From: JAGVPT01 sp963717445
Lineage (GTDB): Bacteria > Bacteroidota > Ignavibacteria > UBA10030 > UBA8401
DNA length: 64,000 nt
Reading direction: 5' to 3'
Assembly (NCBI GenBank): GCA_963717445.1
Contig: OY970334.1
Coordinates: forward strand, 1,798,001-1,862,000
Part shown: positions 19,345 to 27,732 of the stretch, one piece after another
Layout: every line of letters starts with the position of its first letter
How positions within the stretch are numbered: position 1 is the first letter of the stretch
Program-made: the position numbers and the translations under genes
The notes under the pieces: generated by a model
Seen by the model: only the letters and a program-made list of their open reading frames with translations
The model's database searches: none
What the model was told of the DNA's origin: nothing

Positions 19345-19536
19345 AGTCGTAGCTTTCGTGTTAATTTTTCTTGGTCGGATGAAAAAATTGATTATAAAGA
19401 CATCTGAAAGTACTGCAAATGCGCTTGAGAATCAAGAAATGCCGAGGTTTGGGGAGATGTCGGACACCTTATCGAGAAATGTAGAAATAATTGGAAAGGT
19501 AAATCAGCGAGGTGTCCGAAATCTTCTTGTCAGTGC

Positions 19537-20172
19537 TTACGCGACGGCAGAGGGGATGTAGTCTTTGGGCGATGAAATCTCTTTCGCGTTTACAAAGGAC
19601 TCGATCGTGTTCAACAGATCACAACGCCCGTCTCCGGTAACCGCAGAGAATTGAAGTACGGCGGAAAGGTGTTCGTATTTAGCAAGCCTGTCCTGCACGT
19701 TTTTGATTTGAGCCTGCAGCTTGTTGAACGGGATCTTATCGGCTTTTGTAAGCACGAGCACGAAGGGAACCTCATAGAAATCCAACCAGCCCATCATCGT
19801 GGTGTCAAGCTCGGTAGGGCCTAAACGGGCATCGACAATCTGGACACCGAGCGCGATTTGTCTTCTCTCATGAAAGAACGATTCGATGAGCGACGTCCAG
19901 CCGGCTTTCACTTGTTCGGCGACCTTTGCGTAGCCGTAGCCGGGCAAATCGATGAAGTACATCTCTTTGTTCACAAGGTAATAATTCAGCTCCCGGGTTT
20001 TTCCGGGCGTCGAACTGATGCGGGCAAGTCCCTTTCTATTACAAAGCTTGTTCAACAGGGACGATTTTCCTACATTCGACCTGCCGATAAACACAATCTC
20101 GGGGAAATTATCTTTGGGGAGCTGTTTCAGGTTTGCAACGCCGACAACAAAATCTACCGTGACAATTTTCAT
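19537..20172 (-). CDS. yihA: Ribosome biogenesis GTP-binding protein YihA/YsxC/EngB
   Basis: 211 residues, a single TrmE-Era-like GTPase domain. G1 is GRSNVGKSSLL (about 30-40), G2 is in STPGKTRELNYY, G3 is DLPGYG and G4 is TKADK. The family assists late assembly of the large ribosomal subunit, which fits its place after rplQ. The start is ATG 20172, preceded by GAGGGTGTGAGG. Confidence 0.95.
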   Translation of the reverse strand: MKIVTVDFVVGVANLKQLPKDNFPEIVFIGRSNVGKSSLLNKLCNRKGLARISSTPGKTRELNYYLVNKEMYFIDLPGYGYAKVAEQVKAGWTSLIESFFHERRQIALGVQIVDARLGPTELDTTMMGWLDFYEVPFVLVLTKADKIPFNKLQAQIKNVQDRLAKYEHLSAVLQFSAVTGDGRCDLLNTIESFVNAKEISSPKDYIPSAVA

Positions 20173-20223
20173 ACCTCACACCCTCTTCATGATGGAACAT
20201 AATGGAATACGTACCAAAATAGC

Positions 20224-20245
20224 AAGGGATGGCTATGCTATCCTT
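20224..20245 (-). terminator. Weak hairpin after rplQ
   Basis: On the minus strand AAGGAT and ATCCCTT pair around GC-ATA-GC, followed by GCTATTTT. It is imperfect with a poor U tract, so transcription probably continues partly into yihA. Confidence 0.3.
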
Positions 20246-20252
20246 TTGTCTT

Positions 20253-20792
20253 TTACGTGGCTTCTTTTTCAGAAGCGTGCGTGGTGGTTGATTGAGATTC
20301 CGGTACCGGTTCTGCGGCCGGAGATGCAGCGGTTTCGGTTTTCTTTCGAGGGGATCGGCGCGCACGTTTCGGCTTTACCGTCGATTTTGTTTCCTCTTTG
20401 CCGGTATTATAGTCTACCAATTCAAGTACCGCAACTTCCGCCGCGTCGCCGAACCTGCGTCCTAATTTCACGACGCGCGTATACCCGCCGGAACGCTCTC
20501 CGACCTTTGAAGCGATTTCGCCGAACAACATTTTTACAACTTCCTTGTCGTGGATAAAGCGGGCCACTTCGCGGCGCGCATGAATATCTTTCGGGGCACC
20601 GCCGGCTTCCTTCGCCGCCGTGCGTTTGGCGCGGGTAATAATTTTTTCGACAACCATCCGCATTTCCTTCGCTTTTGCAAGGGTCGTCCGGATTTTTTTG
20701 TGCCGGAATAACGATGTTGAAAGAGAGCTGAGCGTGGCTTTACGATGGCTAGCTGTTCGTTTAAGTTTCCGACCCGATCTGCCGTGAATCAT
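20253..20792 (-). CDS. rplQ: 50S ribosomal protein L17 with basic/Ala-Pro C-terminal tail
   Basis: 179 residues; residues 1-118 are the usual L17 domain (MIHGRSGRKLKRTASHRKA). It lies near the peptide exit tunnel of the 50S subunit. About 60 extra residues at the C-terminus are low complexity, first Lys/Arg-rich (KPKRARRSPRKK) and then Ala/Pro/Ser/Glu-rich. Such tails are seen in related bacteria; their role is unknown. It is the last gene of the alpha block, 15 bp after rpoA. Confidence 0.95.
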   Translation of the reverse strand: MIHGRSGRKLKRTASHRKATLSSLSTSLFRHKKIRTTLAKAKEMRMVVEKIITRAKRTAAKEAGGAPKDIHARREVARFIHDKEVVKMLFGEIASKVGERSGGYTRVVKLGRRFGDAAEVAVLELVDYNTGKEETKSTVKPKRARRSPRKKTETAASPAAEPVPESQSTTTHASEKEAT

Positions 20793-20807
20793 TGCATTGT
20801 CCTTTGT

Positions 20808-21794
20808 TTAGTCGCTGTCCTTTAAATACTTGTCGACATCCATCCCGAATGTTAAACCTTCCTCCTCGACAATCGCCGAAAGTTCGGCGAGAGACTTGCG
20901 GCCGAAGTTACGAAACTTCAGCAGCTCGGCTTCTTCGCGGCGCACGAGGTCTGCGATCGTTTTGATATCCGCAGCACGAAGGCAATTGTGCGACCGCACC
21001 GATAGCTCCAGATCGTCAACACTCGTCTTGAGAACTTTCCGGATGCGCGCAACTTCTGCATCCTCCTCCACTTCTTCCTTTTCTGCCTCCGGCTCCGAAT
21101 CAAAGTTCGTGAAGAGTTGAATGTGTTCGCGCAGCACTTTCCCGGCGTACGTTAGCCCTTCTTCCGGCACGATGGAACCGTCGGTCTCGATCTCTAAAAC
21201 CAATTTCTCGTAGTCCGTTTGCTGGCCGACGCGAGTCGGTTCGACAAAATAGCGCACATTCTTGATCGGAGTAAAAATTGAATCGATTGCGATGACGCCG
21301 AGCGTTTGATCGGGCAATTTATTTTCTTCGGACGTTACGTATCCCTTGCCGCGTCCGATGCGGAGCTCGATTTCAAAATCGGCATCCTTATTCAACGTAG
21401 CGATGTGGTGTTCCGGGTTTAAAATTTCAACTTCCGCGCTCGCTTTTTGAATATCGCCGGCCTTGAATTTTCCGGGTCCCTTCAAATGCACCATCACTTT
21501 GCCGACTTTTTTATTCGTCGCTTTCAGGCGCACTTCCTTGAGGTTGAGAATCATATCGGAAACATCCTCAACCAGCCCCGGCAAGGTCGAGAATTCATGG
21601 ACAATGCCCTCGATGCGAATAGCGGTAATCGCGTACCCAGGCAGCGACGACAAAAGTACCCGGCGGAATGCATTGCCGATCGTTACCCCGAAGCCTTTCT
21701 CTAACGGTTGAACAATAAATCTGCCAAACGTGGTAGAATGATTTGCTTCATCCAGCACGATTCCTTCAGGCATTTGAAAATTTACAAGACTCAT
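20808..21794 (-). CDS. rpoA: RNA polymerase alpha subunit
   Basis: 328 residues. The N-terminal domain handles dimerisation and beta/beta' contact (TLEKGFGVTIGNAFRRVLLSSLPG-type segment). An acidic linker (EAEKEEVEEDAEV, about 235-247) leads to the C-terminal DNA- and activator-binding domain (ELSVRSHNCLRAADI, NFGRKSLAEL). An upstream in-frame GTG at 21803 exists, but ATG 21794 has an AGTGAG site at a suitable distance. It lies between rpsD and rplQ as in most bacteria. Confidence 0.97.
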   Translation of the reverse strand: MSLVNFQMPEGIVLDEANHSTTFGRFIVQPLEKGFGVTIGNAFRRVLLSSLPGYAITAIRIEGIVHEFSTLPGLVEDVSDMILNLKEVRLKATNKKVGKVMVHLKGPGKFKAGDIQKASAEVEILNPEHHIATLNKDADFEIELRIGRGKGYVTSEENKLPDQTLGVIAIDSIFTPIKNVRYFVEPTRVGQQTDYEKLVLEIETDGSIVPEEGLTYAGKVLREHIQLFTNFDSEPEAEKEEVEEDAEVARIRKVLKTSVDDLELSVRSHNCLRAADIKTIADLVRREEAELLKFRNFGRKSLAELSAIVEEEGLTFGMDVDKYLKDSD

Positions 21795-21842
21795 GAGATT
21801 CACTCACTTTCACACGTTTTAAGTTGTTGTGAAAAAAATCGA

Positions 21843-22472
21843 TTACTTTGAATACAGCTCGACGACGAGTTGCTCATTCGCCGGCAAAGGAATGTCGGCC
21901 CGCTCCGGAATTTGAAGAAATGTTCCGTTGAGATTCGCTTTGTCCAGGCTGAGCCATGGCAGCATCGAACTATCTTTCATGCGCTTCATGGAGTTGTGAA
22001 TGACTTCCAGCTTTTTGCTCCGTTCATTCACACTGATAACATCGCCCGCCTTCAACAACACCGACGGCACGTCCACCGGACTGCTGTTGATGGAAAAATG
22101 CCCGTGCAGAATCAACTGCCTCGCCGTCTTGCGCGAAGGGGCAAAACCCATCCGGTAAACGACATTGTCAAACCGCCGCTCCAAGGTTTTCACAAGAATT
22201 TCTGCAGTCTTACCGGTTTGGCGCAGCGACTTCTCGAAGTAATTTCTGAATTGTGTTTCAAGCAACCCGTACATCCGGCGTATTTTCTGCTTTTCCCTCA
22301 GCTGAAGCCCGTATTCCGAAACTTTTTGCCTTCGCGATTGCCCGTGCGGACCCGGCGGAAAATTACGCCGTTCAACCGGACATTTTTCCGTGAAGCATTT
22401 TGTTCCCTTCAAAAAAAGTTTCTGACGTTCCCTGCGGCACAGCCTGCAACTGGCGTCAATATATCTTGCCAT
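21843..22472 (-). CDS. rpsD: 30S ribosomal protein S4, zinc-binding (C+) form
   Basis: 209 residues. The N-terminal CRLCRR...KCFTEKC segment (about residues 9-31) has four cysteines arranged as a zinc ribbon, the C+ type of S4. The S4 RNA-binding domain follows (RRFDNVVYRMGFAPSRKTARQ, about 90-155). It is a primary 16S binder and, in many bacteria, the translational regulator of the alpha operon in which it sits. Confidence 0.97.
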   Translation of the reverse strand: MARYIDASCRLCRRERQKLFLKGTKCFTEKCPVERRNFPPGPHGQSRRQKVSEYGLQLREKQKIRRMYGLLETQFRNYFEKSLRQTGKTAEILVKTLERRFDNVVYRMGFAPSRKTARQLILHGHFSINSSPVDVPSVLLKAGDVISVNERSKKLEVIHNSMKRMKDSSMLPWLSLDKANLNGTFLQIPERADIPLPANEQLVVELYSK

Positions 22473-22518
22473 CGATGTGTACTTCCTTTAAGTAATGAGT
22501 AAATAGATTCTTCAATTC

Positions 22519-22953
22519 TTACACGCGACGACGCTTCGGCGGACGGCAGCCGTTGTGCGGTATAGGCGTGATGTCGCGAATAATCGAGACTTCCAGACCG
22601 GCGGTCTGCAAAGAGCGAATCGCAGCTTCACGGCCGGAGCCGGGTCCTTTGACAAACACTTCGACCTTGCGAAGCCCCATATCGTATGCTTCCTTCGCCG
22701 CCGCTTCTGCTGAGACTTGCGCGGCAAACGGAGTATTTTTTCGGGACCCTTTGAACCCATTCTTCCCCGCTGACGACCATGCGATGGTGTTGCCGTAAAC
22801 ATCCGTCAGCGTCACGATAACGTTGTTGAACGTCGCCTTGACAAAGGCCTTCCCGTTCACATCAACGTGAATTTTCTTTTTCTTCTTCGCAACAGGCGCC
22901 GCTGTTGTTGCTGCCTGTGCCTTCGGTGCCGCTTGTGTCGGTTCTTTTGCCAC
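22519..22953 (-). CDS. rpsK: 30S ribosomal protein S11
   Basis: 144 residues from a GTG at 22953 with AAAGGAGAAGAC just upstream; the longer open frame to 22968 would put the ribosome site inside the gene. An N-terminal Ala/Pro/Lys-rich extension of about 25 residues precedes the conserved body (NNVIVTLTDVYGNTIAWSSAG, GSGREAAIRSLQ, TPIPHNGCRPPKRRRV). It is part of the 30S platform next to the 3' end of 16S rRNA. Confidence 0.96.
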   Translation of the reverse strand: MAKEPTQAAPKAQAATTAAPVAKKKKKIHVDVNGKAFVKATFNNVIVTLTDVYGNTIAWSSAGKNGFKGSRKNTPFAAQVSAEAAAKEAYDMGLRKVEVFVKGPGSGREAAIRSLQTAGLEVSIIRDITPIPHNGCRPPKRRRV

Positions 22954-22996
22954 GTCTTCTCCTTTCAACCAAAGAAGATTCTTTGGTTGAGATTAG

Positions 22997-23380
22997 TTAT
23001 TTCTTTGCCAGAACTTTCTTCTTCCCTGCGACTGTCTTCCGCTTACCCTTCCTTGTGCGGGAATTCGTCCTCGTCCGTTGTCCACGAACCGGCAGGCCTT
23101 TGCGATGACGGAGCCCGCGATACGATCCGATATCCATCAGGCGCTTGATGTTCATTTGCATTTCGCTTCGCATCGCACCTTCCGTCTTGTACTCCGCCTG
23201 GATGATCGTGCGAATCTTCGACACTTCGTCGTCGTTCAAATCGCCTATTTTTTTGTTCAGGTCGATGCCGGCCTTCGTGAGAATTTTCTGCGACGTTGTG
23301 CGGCCGATTCCGTAAATGTACGTCAGCCCAATTTCCGACCGTTTATTTTTTGGTAAATCGACTCCAGCTATACGAGCCAC
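22997..23380 (-). CDS. rpsM: 30S ribosomal protein S13
   Basis: 127 residues from a GTG start with AAGGAGAAGAAAAC upstream. MARIAGVDLPKNKRSEIGLTY and the helix-hairpin-helix YGIGRTTSQKIL are typical; the basic tail (RGQRTRTNSRTRKGKRKT) reaches the P-site tRNA. It sits on the 30S head and bridges to the 50S subunit. Gene order rpmJ, rpsM, rpsK, rpsD, rpoA is standard. Confidence 0.97.
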   Translation of the reverse strand: MARIAGVDLPKNKRSEIGLTYIYGIGRTTSQKILTKAGIDLNKKIGDLNDDEVSKIRTIIQAEYKTEGAMRSEMQMNIKRLMDIGSYRGLRHRKGLPVRGQRTRTNSRTRKGKRKTVAGKKKVLAKK

Positions 23381-23412
23381 GTTTTCTTCTCCTTGTTAAA
23401 CACCTGTGGGAA

Positions 23413-23526
23413 TTATCCTTGACGTTGTTTGTGCTTCGGATTTTTACAAATCACTCTCACAACGCCTTTGCGCCGGATGATTTTGCAGTTTTCACACAAC
23501 CGTTTTACCGATGCCCGCACTTTCAT
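23413..23526 (-). CDS. rpmJ: 50S ribosomal protein L36
   Basis: A 37-residue protein: MKVRASVKRLCENCKIIR at the N-terminus and VICKNPKHKQRQG at the end. The CxxC, Cys, His set (C11, C14, C27, H32) is the zinc ribbon of the C+ L36. It starts at ATG 23526 and ends at TAA 23413-23415, between infA and rpsM as in many genomes. Confidence 0.97.
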   Translation of the reverse strand: MKVRASVKRLCENCKIIRRKGVVRVICKNPKHKQRQG

Positions 23527-23551
23527 TGCATGTTCCTTTCCTCGTTTTCGC

Positions 23552-23770
23552 TTATTTGTAACGGTAAGTGATGCGTCCTTTGGAAAGGTCGTACGGTGAA
23601 AGTTCCACCGTTACTTTATCACCAACCAAAATTTTTATATAGTTCATTCGCATTTTGCCGGAAATGTGTGCAAGGATTTCATGTCCGTTGTCCAGCTTCA
23701 CTTTAAACGAAGCGTTGGGCAACGTTTCAGTGATTGTCCCGTCGACCTTAATTGCTCCTTGCTTTGCCAT
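23552..23770 (-). CDS. infA: Translation initiation factor IF-1
   Basis: 72 residues, a single S1/OB fold (MAKQGAIKVDGTITETLPN, VKLDNGHEILAHISGKMR, ending ITYRYK). It binds the 30S A site during initiation. The gene lies 9 bp after map and 25 bp before rpmJ on the same strand, so it belongs to the spc/alpha run. Confidence 0.97.
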   Translation of the reverse strand: MAKQGAIKVDGTITETLPNASFKVKLDNGHEILAHISGKMRMNYIKILVGDKVTVELSPYDLSKGRITYRYK

Positions 23771-23779
23771 TGCTCATGC

Positions 23780-24538
23780 TTACTGAGTTAAAATTTCCGC
23801 TCTGTTCTTTCGGACGACAACCGTATGCTCAAAATGGGCCGACGGTTCGCTGTCGGCGGTAAGAATCGTCCAGCCATCTCCGGCAGTGTACACACCATAG
23901 ACCCCGAAATTTACCATCGGTTCGATTGCAAGCGTCATCCCCTCTTTCAACTTTAACCCTGTCCTTGCTTTGCCGTAATTGGGAACCGGTGGATCTTCAT
24001 GTAATTCTTTCCCGATACCGTGCCCGACCAAATCCCGTACGACAGAAAAACCAGCCGCTTCGACATGGTGCTGGACCGCATATGAAATATCGTGAAGAAA
24101 ATTTCCCTCGACCGCCTGCTCGACCCCTTTGTCAAGCGATTCCTGTGTTATTTTCATTAATCGCGCCTTCCCTTCAGAAATCTTTCCGACGGGAAATGTA
24201 AACGCCCCATCGCCGAAAAATCCATTCTTCAACACACCGACATCGACCGAGACGATTTCACCTTCCTTCAACACTCGCTTGCCCGGAATTCCGTGAACAA
24301 CCTCGTTATCGATCGAAACACAAATCGACGCCGGGAAAAGATTGCGGCGGTCGTTTCCGTACCCTTTAAACGCCGGGAAACCGCCGCTGCTCCGGATAAA
24401 ATCTTCAGCAAGAACATCGAGCTCTTCGGTCGCTATCCCGGGATAAATTTGCTTCTCCAAAAACCTTAAGACATCGGCGACAATTTTCGAGCTCTCCCGA
24501 ATTAGGGAGATTTCTTTTTCCGTTTTAATCGTTACCAT
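23780..24538 (-). CDS. map: Methionine aminopeptidase, type I
   Basis: 252 residues. All five metal ligands of the pita-bread fold can be placed: D99, D110, H173 (GHGIG), E206 (IEPM) and E237 (HFEHT). It removes the initiator Met co-translationally from nascent chains. It follows secY by 25 bp; the adk gene that often lies between secY and map is missing here. Confidence 0.96.
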   Translation of the reverse strand: MVTIKTEKEISLIRESSKIVADVLRFLEKQIYPGIATEELDVLAEDFIRSSGGFPAFKGYGNDRRNLFPASICVSIDNEVVHGIPGKRVLKEGEIVSVDVGVLKNGFFGDGAFTFPVGKISEGKARLMKITQESLDKGVEQAVEGNFLHDISYAVQHHVEAAGFSVVRDLVGHGIGKELHEDPPVPNYGKARTGLKLKEGMTLAIEPMVNFGVYGVYTAGDGWTILTADSEPSAHFEHTVVVRKNRAEILTQ

Positions 24539-24563
24539 GAATACCAGACTGCCGCCAAAAAAA

Positions 24564-25907
24564 TTATCCCCGCCCGATTCGTCCGCTAATCTTGCCGCTC
24601 TTCATAAACCCGTCATAATGGCGCATCAACAAATGAGATTCAACTTGCTGAAGGGTATCCAGCGCAACGCCAACAATAATCAGTAGACTCGTTCCGCCGA
24701 AGAACGATGCGAAGCTCGTGGTTACTCCGAACCGCACCATGAACGCCGGTAGAATAGCGATGATGGCGAGAAATATCGAACCGGGCAAAGTAATCTTTGT
24801 CAAAATATTGTCGATGAAATCCGACGTGTGCGTTCCAGGACGAATACCGGGTATAAATCCCCCCTGCTTTTGCATGTTTTCCGCCACGTCTTTCGGGTTG
24901 AATGCAATCGCCGTATAAAAATAGGTGAAGAACACGATCATCAATCCGTAGATGAACGAATACGTGAACGATGTGTGTTCGAAGTATCCAGCGATCGATG
25001 CGACATAATCACTGTCCGGGAAAAAAGTCAGGATTGTGCTCGGAATAAACATGATCGACTGTGCGAAAATGATCGGCATAACCCCCGCTGTGTTGACGCG
25101 CATTGGGATGTATTGCGTCACGCCGCCGTAGACTTTTCTGCCGACAACTCGCTTTGCATACTGCACCGGAATCCTGCGCGTTCCCTGCGTCACCAACACA
25201 ACGCCGGCAGTGATCAGGATCATGAACGCCCAGATAATAAGCTCGACGATGATCGGCCTTGCGCCCGAATTGACAAGCTGAAACTCGTCCAGAATGGCAA
25301 TGGGAAAACGGGCGATGATGCCGATGAAGATGATAAGTGAAATACCGTTTCCGATTCCGCGTTCCGTGATCTGTTCTCCCAACCACATCATAAACATTGT
25401 CCCTGTCGTCAGGATGATGATTGTGCTGAGTGCAAAGCCAAACCCCTGCACTTGCGGAGGCACAATCGAGACACCGGCAGCATTAAGGCTCACCAGGCGG
25501 ACGCTGACACCCCAAGCCTGGAGAATCGAGATGAGCACCGTGCCGTAACGAGTATACTGGGTAATCTTCTTCCTTCCATTTTCCCCCTCTTTCTGCAATT
25601 TCTGGAAGAACGGAACGACCGCCCCGAGCAATTGTATAATAATAGAGGAGCTGATATACGGCATAATGCCAAGCGCAAAAATCGCTGCATGGCTGAATGC
25701 GCCGCCGACAAACAAATCATACAGACCAAACAGCGTATTCGAAGCCTGGTTGCGCATCGATTCCGCAAGCACCGAAGCGTCGACGCCGGGCAATGTGACG
25801 TGCGAACCGATTCGAACAACGATCAGCAGCGCCGTCGTGAATAACACTCGCGACCGCAGTTCCTGAATCTTGAATATGTTGCGAATATTTTCGCCGAATT
25901 TGCTCAT
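24564..25907 (-). CDS. secY: Preprotein translocase subunit SecY
   Basis: 447 residues with ten hydrophobic segments. The N-terminus is MSKFGENIRNIFKIQELRSR, and PYISSSIIIQLLGAVVP lies in TM2. The cytosolic loop motifs PVQYAKRV and the C-terminal SFFGGTSLLIIVGV segment match the channel-forming subunit of the Sec translocon. It works with SecE (51499-51681 here). It follows rplO by 9 bp, as in a normal spc operon. Confidence 0.97.
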   Translation of the reverse strand: MSKFGENIRNIFKIQELRSRVLFTTALLIVVRIGSHVTLPGVDASVLAESMRNQASNTLFGLYDLFVGGAFSHAAIFALGIMPYISSSIIIQLLGAVVPFFQKLQKEGENGRKKITQYTRYGTVLISILQAWGVSVRLVSLNAAGVSIVPPQVQGFGFALSTIIILTTGTMFMMWLGEQITERGIGNGISLIIFIGIIARFPIAILDEFQLVNSGARPIIVELIIWAFMILITAGVVLVTQGTRRIPVQYAKRVVGRKVYGGVTQYIPMRVNTAGVMPIIFAQSIMFIPSTILTFFPDSDYVASIAGYFEHTSFTYSFIYGLMIVFFTYFYTAIAFNPKDVAENMQKQGGFIPGIRPGTHTSDFIDNILTKITLPGSIFLAIIAILPAFMVRFGVTTSFASFFGGTSLLIIVGVALDTLQQVESHLLMRHYDGFMKSGKISGRIGRG

Positions 25908-25916
25908 GGAGATTCG

Positions 25917-26408
25917 TTAAGATTTTTTTTCTTCTGCAGGTTTTTCTGTTTGGATCTCTGTCGCTTTCCCGCCGGCAGCCGTTATTTTCTCCACCGCAGA
26001 TTTACTAAATTTATGTGCCGAGATATTCAATGGTGCTTTCAACTCGCCGTCGCCGAGAATTTTTACCAGGTCTGTTTTTTTTGAAACAATACCGAGTGAG
26101 TGCAAGATCTCAGGCGTAACGGTGTCTTTCACTTTTCCGTCTGTCACCAGCTTTTGCAGCACATCAACGTTCACCACACTGTACTCAACGCGAAATGGGT
26201 TCCGGAATCCGAATTTCGGAAGCCGCCGGGTGAGCGGCATCTGCCCGCCTTCAAACCCTCGCTTGAAGCCCGAACCTGAACGCGACCCCTGCCCCTTATG
26301 TCCACGCGTGGCGGTTCCTCCGTGGCCAGAACCTTGACCGCGACCGATCCGTTTTGTTTTTCTTCGTGATCCTTTTGCGTAGTGCAGATTGCTTAAAATC
26401 GCCGCCAT
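25917..26408 (-). CDS. rplO: 50S ribosomal protein L15
   Basis: 163 residues from ATG 26408 with AAAGGAAAA upstream; the open frame extends to 26459 but those residues are not L15-like. The Gly/Arg/Lys-rich N-terminal half (RIGRGQGSGHGGTATRGHKG) threads into 23S rRNA and the C-terminal domain ends in a short Glu/Lys/Pro tail (EKPAEEKKS). Confidence 0.96.
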   Translation of the reverse strand: MAAILSNLHYAKGSRRKTKRIGRGQGSGHGGTATRGHKGQGSRSGSGFKRGFEGGQMPLTRRLPKFGFRNPFRVEYSVVNVDVLQKLVTDGKVKDTVTPEILHSLGIVSKKTDLVKILGDGELKAPLNISAHKFSKSAVEKITAAGGKATEIQTEKPAEEKKS

Positions 26409-26461
26409 GGTAATTTTCCTTTGATCTCGGTTGCGGTCCGACGCGCCGGACCGTTCCACAA

Positions 26462-26656
26462 TTATGATTTTACTTCTTCGACAACAACCAAATGACGAAC
26501 TGCGTTTATCATACCCCGGATCTGCGGGGTGTCGGTATGAACCACGGAATAATTCGGGCGCCCCAGACCAAGTGCTTCGATTGTGCGCTTATGGCGTTCC
26601 AGCGTATGTACTACGCTGCGAATCTGTGTAATCTTTATTTTTTTATGTGCTGCCAT
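26462..26656 (-). CDS. rpmD: 50S ribosomal protein L30
   Basis: 64 residues from ATG 26656; it reads KIKITQIRSVVHTLERHKRT, then LGLGRPNYSVVHTDTPQIRGMI, the standard L30 core. The frame is open to 26743 but overlaps rpsE and is not conserved there. It is 4 bp after the rpsE stop. Confidence 0.95.
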   Translation of the reverse strand: MAAHKKIKITQIRSVVHTLERHKRTIEALGLGRPNYSVVHTDTPQIRGMINAVRHLVVVEEVKS

Positions 26657-26660
26657 CGTT

Positions 26661-27164
26661 TTAGTTCTGGAATAATTCCTGAAGAGAAAGGCCTCGCTCT
26701 TGCGCAACTGTTCGGGCATCCCGAAGGCTGAGCAGCCCGGCAAGCGTCGCTTTTACAACGTTGTGCGGGTTGGAGGATCCCATTTGTTTCGTGAGAATGT
26801 CTTTTACCCCGGCCGACTCGAGCAGTGCGCGAACGCCGCCCCCCGCAATTAACCCCGTTCCGGGGGAAGCGGGCTTCAAGAGAACTTTCCCCGCTCCGAA
26901 TTTTCCGATAATTTCGTGGGGAATCGTTCCGTTGACAATCGGAACGGTAACGACATTTTTCTTGGCGTCGTCGATGCCTTTGGAGATCGCATCGGCGACT
27001 TCGTTCGCTTTGCCGAGGCCGATGCCGACATGACCATTACCGTCGCCAACAACGACAATGGCGTTAAAACTGAACCTGCGCCCGCCTTTTACAACTTTAG
27101 CCACGCGGTTGATGTGGACCAGCTTGTCTTTTAATTCCAGTTCGTTTGCTTTAATTCGTGCCAA
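26661..27164 (-). CDS. rpsE: 30S ribosomal protein S5
   Basis: 167 residues. The dsRBD-like N-terminal domain (VAKVVKGGRRFSFNAIVVVGDGNGHVGIG) and the C-terminal domain (LLKPASPGTGLIAGGGVRALLE) are both typical. S5 supports decoding accuracy at the 30S neck. The start is a TTG at 27164 with GAGG seven bases upstream. A tRNA-Gln gene (27219-27289) lies between it and rplR. Confidence 0.96.
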   Translation of the reverse strand: MARIKANELELKDKLVHINRVAKVVKGGRRFSFNAIVVVGDGNGHVGIGLGKANEVADAISKGIDDAKKNVVTVPIVNGTIPHEIIGKFGAGKVLLKPASPGTGLIAGGGVRALLESAGVKDILTKQMGSSNPHNVVKATLAGLLSLRDARTVAQERGLSLQELFQN

Positions 27165-27218
27165 TGGTAAGCCTCGTTACTTCATGAATAAAATTTTCAC
27201 CATCTCCATTTTTTTCTG

Positions 27219-27289
27219 CTGTCGGGAGAGGATTCGAACCTCTACATACGCCTCCAAAGGGCGTTGTCCTGCCATTAGACGACCCGACA
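27219..27289 (-). tRNA. tRNA-Gln(TTG)
   Basis: 71 nt with the TGTCGGG/CCCGACA acceptor, a short D arm, the anticodon loop CTTTGGA (anticodon TTG), GGTTCGAATCC in the T arm and G73. No CCA is encoded. It sits inside the spc operon between rplR and rpsE, on the same strand. Confidence 0.93.
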
Positions 27290-27326
27290 ATGGTGCGGGC
27301 GATTCCTTTCCAGCAGTAAACATATC

Positions 27327-27695
27327 TTAGAATTTCAAGCCGCCCTCTCGTGCACCGTCCGCCAACGCTTTCACACGACCGTGATACAATAACCCGTTAC
27401 GGTCGAACACAATATTCTTGATGTTCTTTTCGAGCGCTTTCTTTGCAAGAATTTTACCGACCACCGTGCTCTTCTCTTTTTTTGATTTCGCCCCCGTTAA
27501 TTCGGACTTTACTTCTTTCGAAATCGAAGAAGCGGCAACCAGTGTTTTCCCGGCAACATCATCAATAATTTGGCCGTAGATGTTTCCCAGGCTCCGGTAC
27601 ACGGTCAGCCGCGGACGCTGGGCCGTTCCCGTAATTTTCTTCCGGATATACGCCTTGATTTTCGTGCGTCGCTGTAATGTGTTTTTGTTGATCAT
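27327..27695 (-). CDS. rplR: 50S ribosomal protein L18
   Basis: 122 residues: basic N-terminus MINKNTLQRRTKIKAYIRKK, RPRLTVYRSLGNIYGQIIDD, and the closing FDRNGLLYHGRVKALADGAREGGL. It binds 5S rRNA with L5 and helps form the central protuberance. ATG start. The gap to rpsE is widened to 162 bp by the tRNA-Gln gene. Confidence 0.97.
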   Translation of the reverse strand: MINKNTLQRRTKIKAYIRKKITGTAQRPRLTVYRSLGNIYGQIIDDVAGKTLVAASSISKEVKSELTGAKSKKEKSTVVGKILAKKALEKNIKNIVFDRNGLLYHGRVKALADGAREGGLKF

Positions 27696-27732
27696 CGTGC
27701 TCTTATCGATAGCTGTGAATCGTGCCCGTTAT

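Noticed and set aside
19358..19561. Plus-strand ORF of 67 codons between yihA and the aminotransferase gene
   Set aside because: It overlaps the yihA end, has no ribosome site and no family pattern.
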